From positions 1-7,628 of the forward strand of contig JAUPVI010000048.1 of the NCBI GenBank assembly GCA_030917105.1: 7,628 nt of DNA, given 5' to 3'. Below, piece after piece: positions 1 through 6,490 of the stretch (its first letter is position 1; each line of letters opens with the position of its first letter). The position numbers and the translations under genes are program-made. Origin of the DNA: Candidatus Babelota bacterium (GTDB lineage Bacteria > Babelota > Babeliae > Babelales > JAUPTZ01). Below the pieces are notes generated by a model. That model made no database searches. It was not told where the DNA came from and was given only the letters and a program-made list of their open reading frames with translations.

Positions 1-198
1 ATATTTTGACAACTTACTCTAAAAAAATTAACTGAATTTCTCGCATTTCTGCTTGATATGTCAAAGACTTGAACTCGCCGCCGCGTTTTCGCAGCAACAA
101 GTGGGGAGTATGATATCAGCTGGGCATAAAATTGCAAGCATATTTTTACATCTTTTTAAAAAACCACTTCTTTTTCCCTTCCGCGGGCCATCGGCCGG

Positions 199-228
199 TT
201 GATTTTTTCCAAATCCGGCGCATACTAT
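199..228 (+). promoter_or_regulatory. Candidate sigma-70-type promoter for the S9 peptidase gene
   Basis: TTGATT at 199-204 (4 of 6 matches to TTGACA) lies 18 nt before TACTAT at 223-228 (4 of 6 to TATAAT). Transcription would start near 235, giving a leader of about 50 nt before the ATG at 286. A second equally weak pair, TTGCAA at 132-137 and TTTAAA at 155-160 with 17-nt spacing, lies upstream. The rest of positions 1-198 is AT-rich at its left end and holds no gene I can support. Motif matches only, with no supporting conservation data. Confidence 0.25.
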
Positions 229-285
229 TACCCGGAGCTGAGTAGTGAGAATTCAGCATTCTACCTTCATTTTGAGAGGACTATC

Positions 286-2196
286 ATGCAAACACAGCCG
301 ATTAAAAAAAGACAACAGTGTACCGCGATCCCAATTAAGCCGCTCTTTGGGTATGCGCCATTCAATTCTCCCAAATATTCTCCCTGCGGCACCTATTACA
401 CCTATATAGCACCAACTGCCAACGAGGGCGCCCCGACCATTTGGATCGAACGCATCAACGGCACCCCAGAACCGGCGCGGCCCCTTTTCCCCTCATATAG
501 TCGTCCCATCACCAATTATCAATGGCTTCACACCAGTAGACATGTAGCCTTCATTCGCGACACCAACGGCGATGAAGTTGGCCACCTCTACATTTGCGAC
601 ATTGAAACCGGCATAGTTACCGATGCTTCCCCATTTGATGGCGCCCGCATCCTCCCCAATTACGCTCTTTCACCGGCACATCCGGACAAAATTGTATACC
701 AAGTAAACCGCCGCATTGTGGAACAGTATGACGTAGTACGCTATTGTGTGACCACTGGCACTTGGACCGTCTTAGAAGAAAACCCCGGCAACGTGTTTCG
801 CTGGTATATCGATCATAACCTCATGGTACGCGCTTGCCGCGTCACCACAGCCAACGCCGGCTTCAAGATCTTAACTCGCGCTACTATTCATGATGCCTGG
901 ACCACTCAACTCCATTGGGACGCTAACGATGCCTTTATGAGTCGCGTCCTTTCTTTTTCTCCCTGCGGTCGCTATCTTTATTTTGTCGACACGCGCAACA
1001 GCGGCACTAACACGCTTCAGCGACTCACCGTCAGCACCGGAGTAATTGAAGTACTTTTTAACGATCCAGAATACGACATCTACCATGAAACATCGCTCAG
1101 CGACGTGCTTGAAAAAACAATGCCAGCAACCACCACCATGTGGGGAAGTGACGGCTCACTTATTGGTTTTTCATACATGCGCACACGCACCACGTGGCAT
1201 TTCTTTACTCAAGACCCCACTCTTCTGCCAACTGCTCTTCACAAAGCTCTCACGGCACCGGAATGGGAAAGCTGGATTGAATATCGCACTCAGCACGTGA
1301 TCATCATTGGACGCAACTCCAGCACAAATCCCACAGAGTTTTGGCGCTATGACAACCAAACAACTCTCTTAACACACCTCGGCTGCACACGACCAGAAAT
1401 ACTCAACTATGAGTGCGCAACTACCATTCCTATTAAAACGGTTACCAATGACGGCATCACCTTGCACGGATACCTTACTCTACCAACCAAGAGAACAGGC
1501 AAAGTGCCACTCGTTCTCAAAATTCATGGCGGCCCCTGGAGCCGAGACCTCTATGGTTTTTCTTCAGAAATTCAAATGCTTGCCTCTAACGGCTTTGCCT
1601 GCCTACAAGTAAATTACCGTGGCTCAACTGGCTATGGTAAAAATTTTTGCGCCATTAGCGTCAAAGAGCTTGGTGGCGTAATGGTCGATGACGTCATCCA
1701 TTTCATGAAAGATGTCATCAACAACTACCCAATCGACGCAAATCGAGTATTGTACACTGGCCGTTCGTATGGCGGATTTTCGGCTCTCTCCGTCGGCTGG
1801 AAATACCAAGATTTACTCAAAGGAGTCGTTGCGTTTGTGCCACCCACAGACCTCTCCTTATTCCTTAAGACCTTTGCCCGCCACTGGGCGATGGCCAGCG
1901 ACGTGTACAACTATCGCATCGGCCATGCCGATGCCGATGCTGAGCTACTCCATGCGCAATCACCGATTGCGTATGGGCATACAGTAAAAATCCCAACCCT
2001 CATTACCTACGGTCAAACCGATCCACGCTGCGCCCCAGAGCACGTTACTCGCTACCTAAAAGTGATGCACCAATCAGAGCACAACAAAATCCTCTTCTTT
2101 GAAGATGAAGGACATTGGGTATTTCGCGAAAATAACCTTCTGCACCAATGGGGCACCATTCTTGAATTCATCAAGACGCACCTCAACGCAAACTAG
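286..2196 (+). CDS. S9-family serine peptidase (prolyl oligopeptidase / acylaminoacyl-peptidase type)
   Basis: A 636-residue cytosolic peptidase that should cleave short peptides or N-blocked amino acids; the exact specificity is not readable. The N-terminal ~380 residues look like a beta-propeller, with recurring SP-x-G-x-Y blade motifs (for example near residues 32-38 and 226-232). The C-terminal ~230 residues are an alpha/beta hydrolase. It has HGGP at 414-417, NYRGS at 443-447, the nucleophile in GRSYGG (Ser494), the acid in QTDPR (Asp579) and the base in DEGHW (His610), so the catalytic triad is complete. Length is normal for the S9C branch. I chose ATG 286 over an in-frame TTG at 199 because GAGAGGA at 274-280 sits 5 nt before it and the extra 29 residues look like leader sequence. 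There is no signal peptide. Its stop overlaps the stop of the convergent SRPBCC gene. It could instead be a related dipeptidyl aminopeptidase; family assignment is firm. Confidence 0.93.
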   Translation: MQTQPIKKRQQCTAIPIKPLFGYAPFNSPKYSPCGTYYTYIAPTANEGAPTIWIERINGTPEPARPLFPSYSRPITNYQWLHTSRHVAFIRDTNGDEVGHLYICDIETGIVTDASPFDGARILPNYALSPAHPDKIVYQVNRRIVEQYDVVRYCVTTGTWTVLEENPGNVFRWYIDHNLMVRACRVTTANAGFKILTRATIHDAWTTQLHWDANDAFMSRVLSFSPCGRYLYFVDTRNSGTNTLQRLTVSTGVIEVLFNDPEYDIYHETSLSDVLEKTMPATTTMWGSDGSLIGFSYMRTRTTWHFFTQDPTLLPTALHKALTAPEWESWIEYRTQHVIIIGRNSSTNPTEFWRYDNQTTLLTHLGCTRPEILNYECATTIPIKTVTNDGITLHGYLTLPTKRTGKVPLVLKIHGGPWSRDLYGFSSEIQMLASNGFACLQVNYRGSTGYGKNFCAISVKELGGVMVDDVIHFMKDVINNYPIDANRVLYTGRSYGGFSALSVGWKYQDLLKGVVAFVPPTDLSLFLKTFARHWAMASDVYNYRIGHADADAELLHAQSPIAYGHTVKIPTLITYGQTDPRCAPEHVTRYLKVMHQSEHNKILFFEDEGHWVFRENNLLHQWGTILEFIKTHLNAN

Positions 2197-3059
2197 GAAT
2201 CCTTTTTCGGACGCTTTGTTTCCTTTTTAGTAACTACCGGAGAAACCGGTATCACAGCTGTGTGTTCACCTTCCATTACGGCGGGCTCTTCGGCTACTGG
2301 TACCGGTTTTTCTAGATTCTCAGCCATCGTTGCCGAAATCGGAGCTTGTGCTGCCACTTCAATCTGCGTATGAATATCTTTTGCTCGCAACTCATTTTCA
2401 ACCGGATCACCTGCCTTGGCAACACCATTCGAAGCATTCGCTGAAACGTCAACGGTAGCAGCAGCAGACAAGCCCGCTTCTTCTGCAGCCTTAGCAGGCG
2501 CAGGTTCTGCCGCTGATGTTTCTGCCTTTAGCTCCGCAGCCGGCACAGCTTCTTGGCCATCAGCAGCGACATCACTGCCTTCAGCAGGAACCTCAGCGAC
2601 GGGGGATGGCGTTTGGGGCGCCAATGCCGCAACACGAGCCGTCTCTGTCGTCACTTGTCGTGCAAACTCTTCAAGCGCGAGTGTTAATGTTTTTTGAATT
2701 TTTGACTTCAGCAGCAGTCGCCATACAAAACTAAAAAGCCCAGACAACTCGGCGCCATGGGTAATTTTAAGTGATCCGTCTTCTTCAAGCGCTATCGCAT
2801 AAGTATATGAAAGAGTCGCGCCAAAAAGAGCAACCTGCATCACGAACCGCTCCTCAGGTATCACTTCAGAAATAGTAAAGGAAACTAATGCATCATCTGC
2901 CACTTTCATCCGCCCCTGAGTGCCCACTGCAAACTCACCCAACAGCGCGGACTCGATAAGATCAGTATCCCACTGCGGCCACTTCTCTACATCGCTCCAC
3001 CACTGCCATACCACTTGCTTTGATGCAGAAACAACCGCAACATGCTCAAAACGCCACAT
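2193..3059 (-). CDS. SRPBCC (START-like/polyketide-cyclase-type) protein with a long disordered Ala/Glu/Pro tail
   Basis: A 288-residue cytosolic protein in two parts. Residues 1-136 read as an SRPBCC helix-grip fold, a hydrophobic ligand-binding cup. The start, VVSASKQVVWQWWSDVEKW, is the family's typical opening strand and helix; alternating strands follow, and a long C-terminal helix at about 110-136 closes the cup. The ligand is unknown. Residues 137-288 are low complexity, rich in Ala, Glu, Pro and Val, with no Phe, Trp, Tyr or Cys, and end in a basic stretch (KKETKRPKKDS); this should be disordered. Start: ATG 3059 has GAGAAAGG at 3066-3073, 6 nt upstream. It is the last gene of the minus-strand series, 78 nt after paralogue 1, and it shares a CTAG stop with the convergent peptidase. 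The fold call is from pattern and is fairly sure; the biological role is not known. Confidence 0.8.
   Translation of the reverse strand: MWRFEHVAVVSASKQVVWQWWSDVEKWPQWDTDLIESALLGEFAVGTQGRMKVADDALVSFTISEVIPEERFVMQVALFGATLSYTYAIALEEDGSLKITHGAELSGLFSFVWRLLLKSKIQKTLTLALEEFARQVTTETARVAALAPQTPSPVAEVPAEGSDVAADGQEAVPAAELKAETSAAEPAPAKAAEEAGLSAAATVDVSANASNGVAKAGDPVENELRAKDIHTQIEVAAQAPISATMAENLEKPVPVAEEPAVMEGEHTAVIPVSPVVTKKETKRPKKDS
2235..2251. repeat. Perfect 6-bp inverted repeat with 5-nt loop
   Basis: TACCGG at 2235-2240 and CCGGTA at 2246-2251 flank AGAAA. It lies 39 nt past the peptidase stop, inside the 3' end of the convergent SRPBCC gene. A 10-bp palindrome, CACAGCTGTG, follows at 2253-2262. 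Neither strand has a T-run directly after the hairpin, so it is not a standard intrinsic terminator. It may only reflect the coding sequence; any role in ending transcription between the convergent genes is speculative. Confidence 0.35.
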
Positions 3060-3132
3060 ACGAAACCTTTCTCAACTAATTGTAGACGGTAGCACCTTAA
3101 TAAAAGAAAGCACAGCAGCGCAATAAAGAGGC

Positions 3133-3155
3133 AAAAACTAACACTCCACTGTGTT
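3133..3155 (-). terminator. Weak possible intrinsic terminator after paralogue 1
   Basis: On the minus strand AACAC (3155-3151) can pair with GTGTT (3144-3140) around a 6-nt loop, followed by AG and TTTTT (3137-3133). The stem overlaps the last codons of paralogue 1. It has only 5 pairs, two of them G-C, so termination would be partial at best and the downstream SRPBCC gene could still be read through. Confidence 0.25.
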
Positions 3156-4172
3156 GAAACCACTGGACGCGGAGCTACACCTTGGTCTCGCCGGAGCGCA
3201 CGGTGGTGTTCGTGACGGATGCTCAACAACAGGGTAAATCTCGCGAGTAGGAGGCAAAACTCTCAGCAGCGGATTACGGCGTGGCTGAACAGGAAGAACC
3301 GGATCCGGATGATACTTCTCGCTCTCTCCCTTGCGAGAACGCAGCTTATGAACAATTACCATAGATGACACAAGCCCCGCTACGAATGCTGCCACAGCGG
3401 CCCGCCGAGAGCGTGTAATTTTTTCAGATTTCTCCATACTCAAATCTTCGCCAGCTAGCATCGCCTGCATCATTGCAAACACCACCTTCGGATCTTGGTA
3501 CGGGGCCGATTTAGAACGCAAGCTCAAGTAGGACAAAAGTGCCAACACAGGCGAGCTCAGCAACAAGCCTATTTGCCCCAGAGGTGAGTGAAAAATGCCA
3601 GAAGATTCGCCGTCTCGAGCTACGTATTCTATGCTCGCATAAAGCGGCACCAGGATTTGCACCACTATACTCGCGCCTGCCAATCCTTCTTCATCTTCAG
3701 TCAAGTCACGATAATTTGCCAGCAACGGAATCAGCTGCAGTCCAGGGTGCTGCGCAATGAAATCAATGAGCGCACTAAAACTCATTCGCTGCGACTGATG
3801 CGCATCAGTCCCCAGAACTACTGAATAAAGATGAAACGGAGCAATCTCATGCGCTCGCGCTACCGCCTCCCCAGTCATTAACTTTTTGATGTTGCCTTCA
3901 CCCAGCAGAATATATGCGGTATTTGTAGGCTTATCATACAGTCCCAAAAGCTTGCCAGTCAGCGACTTACAGCGATAGACAGACTGACTCGCAGACAAAA
4001 CCTTAACAAAACCACCCTCTTTATCACTAGCAAACTCCCCGCGGGCGCGTGATGCGTCAAGAACGTTTAATAAGTTATAAACTTCGCTCATCACCTGCGC
4101 TGAGTGCTCCCCTTGCAACGGAAAAAAACTCACAATTGCAGCTGAAAAAAACAGATTCACAAAATACTTCAT
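3138..4172 (-). CDS. Uncharacterised secreted/membrane protein, paralogue 1 of a tandem pair
   Basis: I do not recognise the family. The 344-residue protein begins with a signal peptide or signal anchor (MKYFVNLFFSAAIVSFFPLQG). A conserved ~130-residue domain follows, with motifs shared with its neighbour: SAQVMSEVY (24-32), GEFASDKEGG (45-54), LTGKLLGLYD (71-80) and SQRMSFSALIDFIAQHPGL (127-145). Hydrophobic stretches lie at about 165-185, 201-217 and 257-275. Between the last two is a basic loop carrying APYQDPKVVF (223-232) and a cluster of Lys/Arg before the final segment. The Pro/Arg-rich tail (about 285-344) is absent from the neighbour. I chose ATG 4172 over GTG 4184 because the latter lacks a Shine-Dalgarno sequence and would put MWGH before the signal. 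The Shine-Dalgarno match at 4172 is itself weak (GGGGG, 3 nt upstream). It lies 64 nt after paralogue 2, probably in the same transcript. Function unknown. Confidence 0.82.
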   Translation of the reverse strand: MKYFVNLFFSAAIVSFFPLQGEHSAQVMSEVYNLLNVLDASRARGEFASDKEGGFVKVLSASQSVYRCKSLTGKLLGLYDKPTNTAYILLGEGNIKKLMTGEAVARAHEIAPFHLYSVVLGTDAHQSQRMSFSALIDFIAQHPGLQLIPLLANYRDLTEDEEGLAGASIVVQILVPLYASIEYVARDGESSGIFHSPLGQIGLLLSSPVLALLSYLSLRSKSAPYQDPKVVFAMMQAMLAGEDLSMEKSEKITRSRRAAVAAFVAGLVSSMVIVHKLRSRKGESEKYHPDPVLPVQPRRNPLLRVLPPTREIYPVVEHPSRTPPCAPARPRCSSASSGFNTVEC

Positions 4173-4236
4173 ATGCCCCCACACAATAACATTTCAATCA
4201 CCCCCGCTGCGCCTATAATAAATGCAATTCAGAACA

Positions 4237-5145
4237 TTAATCTCCAGGCTTACAGCTCCCTGAATCCCCATTGTTTTCACGACTAAATTTTTTATAAGCA
4301 AACCAAAGGTCATAAGCACACTTCAACGAGCCCGCAAGCCCAACTGCTATACCAACCGCAGCCATGCGCCGCAATCTTTTAACTCTTTGAGGCTCCTCAA
4401 CAAGCACTGGCTCATTGGCAAGCACTGCACGGATAATATCAAAAACAACCTTCGGAACGGAATAAGGAGCCACCTTGTAACGTAAATGGCGATACATCTT
4501 AAATGCCAGAACAGGTGTCACAATCGATAAACTCATTCCTATAACAAAAGAAGCTACAACCTTCTCAATTTCTCGGACCGAGAATAGATATTCAAGCCCA
4601 TATCCTACTAACGGCGCTGCGGGGAGAAAAAGGGCGGCTCGCACCTTTGCGGCTTCTTTATCACTCAAGTCACGGTAACAAACAGGCAACGGGACCACCT
4701 TCAATCCGGGATGCTGCGCAATAAAGTCGATCAACGACCCAAAGCTCATGCGCTGGGACTGGTATTCATCAGTACCGAGCGTTGACGAATGCAGCAGAAA
4801 TGGATAACTAGCATAAGGCTGAACTACTGCATCAGTCGTCATAAATTTCTTGATATCACCTACGCCGAGGAGCGAATAGGCAATACCAGTGGAGTGGTCA
4901 TACAACCCGAGCAGCTTACCCGTCAATAACTTGCGCCGATAGGTCGGATTTTGCTTTGGAGTCATGCTAACAATGCCGCCTTCTTTATCACAAGCAAACT
5001 CTCCTTGGGCTTGTGACGCATCAAGCACTTTTAGCAGACTATAAACATCGCTCATAACCTGCGCTGAGTTCTGCCCATAGACTGTTGCTCCAAAAAGATA
5101 GACGATGGCCAAAAGAAATGCCGGCTTCAATGCTTTTCTTAACAT
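4237..5145 (-). CDS. Uncharacterised secreted/membrane protein, paralogue 2 of a tandem pair
   Basis: Family not recognised. This 302-residue protein is clearly homologous to the next gene downstream. It has a basic N-terminus and hydrophobic signal (MLRKALKPAFLLAIVYLFGA), probably cleaved near VYGQN. The conserved domain includes NSAQVMSDVY (26-35), GEFACDKEGG (48-57), LTGKLLGLYD (74-83) and SQRMSFGSLIDFIAQHPGL (130-148). Hydrophobic segments lie at about 167-190, 197-215 and 261-280. The loop between the last two holds APYSVPKVVF (226-235) and the basic run RVKRLRR (254-260). Unlike paralogue 1 it ends soon after the last segment, with a short hydrophilic tail. The ATG overlaps the 3' end of the LRR gene by 7 nt (ATGTTAA), which indicates co-transcription and probably translational coupling. 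Being coupled to an LRR protein with a similar membrane hairpin suggests joint work at the envelope, but that is inference. Confidence 0.85.
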   Translation of the reverse strand: MLRKALKPAFLLAIVYLFGATVYGQNSAQVMSDVYSLLKVLDASQAQGEFACDKEGGIVSMTPKQNPTYRRKLLTGKLLGLYDHSTGIAYSLLGVGDIKKFMTTDAVVQPYASYPFLLHSSTLGTDEYQSQRMSFGSLIDFIAQHPGLKVVPLPVCYRDLSDKEAAKVRAALFLPAAPLVGYGLEYLFSVREIEKVVASFVIGMSLSIVTPVLAFKMYRHLRYKVAPYSVPKVVFDIIRAVLANEPVLVEEPQRVKRLRRMAAVGIAVGLAGSLKCAYDLWFAYKKFSRENNGDSGSCKPGD

Positions 5146-6299
5146 ACCGGGTAGTCCCCGAAGCGTTGCCCCGAGCGCTCACTTTCGGTCCATTTAAAAT
5201 GGAGAACCTTATTATAGGGATTTGAAACAAAAATACTATCACCAGATTTAACAATCAAAGGCCGCTCATCACCACGAGGCAGAAAACGTCGACGGCACCA
5301 GGCAACCGGCAACTGGACATCAGCATCAACATCTATACGAATAAGATTACCATTGGGCGCAATCCAAGAAGAATCAAACTTTCTAATTTCATTCTGGCCC
5401 GCATCTACGGCTCGTAAATCAGGCATACGCGCCAATACAGAAAGGTCAGTCAATTGGTTACCACGCAAACAAAGTTTTTCTTTCAAGCGCTGCAACGCAG
5501 ATAAACGCTGAATAGACGTAAGGCGGTTGGTATCAAGGCAGAGCTTTTCCAAGCCAATCATCCCCTCGATTCCTTCCGGGAGCTCAGCTAAACCATTACG
5601 ACTCAACCACAACGCCTTAAGTGATTGCGCACTTGCGTCAGCAATCGCAGCAATATCGCTAATACCGCTATTGCCTTGCATTCCAAGCCGCTGCACACCG
5701 CGGCATTCAGCGATTCTCGCAGCAAGATCATTCTGAGGACAGTCTGGACCTATGCGAACCTGGCCCGACTCATTTGTGTCCGAAAGCTCGTAATGGGCGA
5801 CGTCTTCCTCTCTGAAAACAGCGTCTGTCAGAACACGAGAATCGCCCCACCTACTGTATTCGGGCCCCTTAAGTCGCTGCCAGCCATCCACGGAGTCCAG
5901 CTCCGACGATACAATATACGACTCATCAGTAATAACCTCTACCGGTGCAACACCAGACACTTCCCGTTCTTCTACTGGCGCATTCAATGCTCTATAGCCG
6001 CCCACTCCTGCCGCGGCAAGGCCAGCAAGAGCCGCCAAAAGAGCCTTGTTCCTCCGACCCCGCTCTCGCGCTATTTTTTTTTCTGCTGCGCTGTGCGTTG
6101 CAATGTCACTGACTTGGTTACGTATTCTTTTAAGTTCGCGAATTTTTTTCTGCTGCCGAAATGCCAGCGCTCCCCCGCCAACAACAGCAGTTGCACCACC
6201 AGCCATGAGGATCCCATCAACGAGTCCCGGCCCACGGCCACTGACAGCGCCCTGAAAAAAACTCATTGCCACGACAAAAAAAAATACTGTACCGCACAC
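5139..6299 (-). CDS. Leucine-rich-repeat membrane protein
   Basis: A 386-residue protein that probably binds another protein through its LRR domain; partner unknown. From GTG 6299 the N-terminus is hydrophobic (1-19). A glycine-rich membrane segment at about 27-47 is followed by a strongly basic loop at 48-84 and a second segment at about 86-101. After a ~100-residue linker come about five LRR units of 22-24 residues (roughly 202-330), with cores such as LKALWLSRNGLAELP, LEKLCLDTNRLTSI and LKEKLCLRGNQLTDL, then a Cys-ending tail. By the positive-inside rule the loop is cytosolic and the LRR domain outside the inner membrane. The start is uncertain: GTG 6299 has GGGAGGG almost touching it, while the in-frame ATG at 6266 has no Shine-Dalgarno sequence; a run of nine T (minus strand) lies between them. 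First gene of the minus-strand series, overlapping paralogue 2 by 7 nt. Confidence 0.85.
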   Translation of the reverse strand: MCGTVFFFVVAMSFFQGAVSGRGPGLVDGILMAGGATAVVGGGALAFRQQKKIRELKRIRNQVSDIATHSAAEKKIARERGRRNKALLAALAGLAAAGVGGYRALNAPVEEREVSGVAPVEVITDESYIVSSELDSVDGWQRLKGPEYSRWGDSRVLTDAVFREEDVAHYELSDTNESGQVRIGPDCPQNDLAARIAECRGVQRLGMQGNSGISDIAAIADASAQSLKALWLSRNGLAELPEGIEGMIGLEKLCLDTNRLTSIQRLSALQRLKEKLCLRGNQLTDLSVLARMPDLRAVDAGQNEIRKFDSSWIAPNGNLIRIDVDADVQLPVAWCRRRFLPRGDERPLIVKSGDSIFVSNPYNKVLHFKWTESERSGQRFGDYPVC

Positions 6300-6354
6300 G
6301 CCCTCCCGTTAAAGCCTCATTCAATTCTAACATCTGCCTTCGATGATACTACAT

Positions 6355-6384
6355 AGTTTACACTTTTACCATGAGAAATGTCGA
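6355..6384 (-). promoter_or_regulatory. Candidate promoter for the LRR/paralogue operon
   Basis: On the minus strand, TCGACA (6384-6379, 5 of 6 to TTGACA) is 18 nt before TAAACT (6360-6355, 4 of 6 to TATAAT). An alternative -10, TATCAT (6348-6343, 5 of 6), lacks a good -35. Both sit 40-60 nt before the GTG at 6299, in the divergent intergenic region. Motif match only. Confidence 0.3.
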
Positions 6385-6419
6385 CTTCAGCAGCATTTTC
6401 ACCCTGGCTTCACAAAAAT

Positions 6420-6448
6420 TCGGCAATTTATGCAAAAAACCTTATACT
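6420..6448 (+). promoter_or_regulatory. Candidate sigma-70-type promoter for the FAD oxidoreductase
   Basis: TCGGCA at 6420-6425 (4 of 6) and TATACT at 6443-6448 (5 of 6) are separated by exactly 17 nt. Transcription would start near 6455. This supports translation from ATG 6491 rather than the in-frame ATG at 6371, which would lie upstream of the transcript start. Confidence 0.4.
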
Positions 6449-6490
6449 GATGAAAGAGCAGGAAGGAACCTAAAGCAATGGAACAAGCAA

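Noticed and set aside
6..64. Consensus TTGACA at 6-11 on plus and again at 64-59 on minus
   Set aside because: Neither has a -10 element with more than 3 matches at 16-18 nt, so the pair is more likely chance in AT-rich sequence than divergent promoters.
110..202. 30-codon open frame starting at ATG 110 after GGGGAG
   Set aside because: The Shine-Dalgarno spacing is too short, there is no recognisable sequence, and the leader promoter candidates overlap it.
186..208. GGCC-ATC-GGCC hairpin followed by a T-run, terminator-like on plus
   Set aside because: The stem is only 4 bp with a 3-nt loop, the T-run starts 6 nt late, and no upstream gene is visible in the window.
199..285. TTG start at 199 extending the peptidase by 29 residues
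   Set aside because: ATG 286 has a well-spaced GAGAGGA, and the extension shows no propeller-like or signal sequence.
1922..1942. Short GCCGAT-type tandem repeat
   Set aside because: Two to three units inside the peptidase coding for Ala-Asp; too short and in frame, so not a functional repeat.
4215..4220. TATTAT (minus strand) as a -10 for a separate promoter of paralogue 1
   Set aside because: No -35 match at 16-18 nt; read-through from the upstream gene explains expression more simply.
5625..6356. 243-codon plus-strand open frame opposite the LRR gene
   Set aside because: It is antisense to a gene with clear LRR periodicity, and its translation has no recognisable domain and coding-shadow composition.
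6371..6490. In-frame ATG at 6371 extending the oxidoreductase by 40 residues
   Set aside because: It would lie upstream of the likely promoter, has no Shine-Dalgarno site, and would displace the FAD Rossmann strand from its usual N-terminal place.
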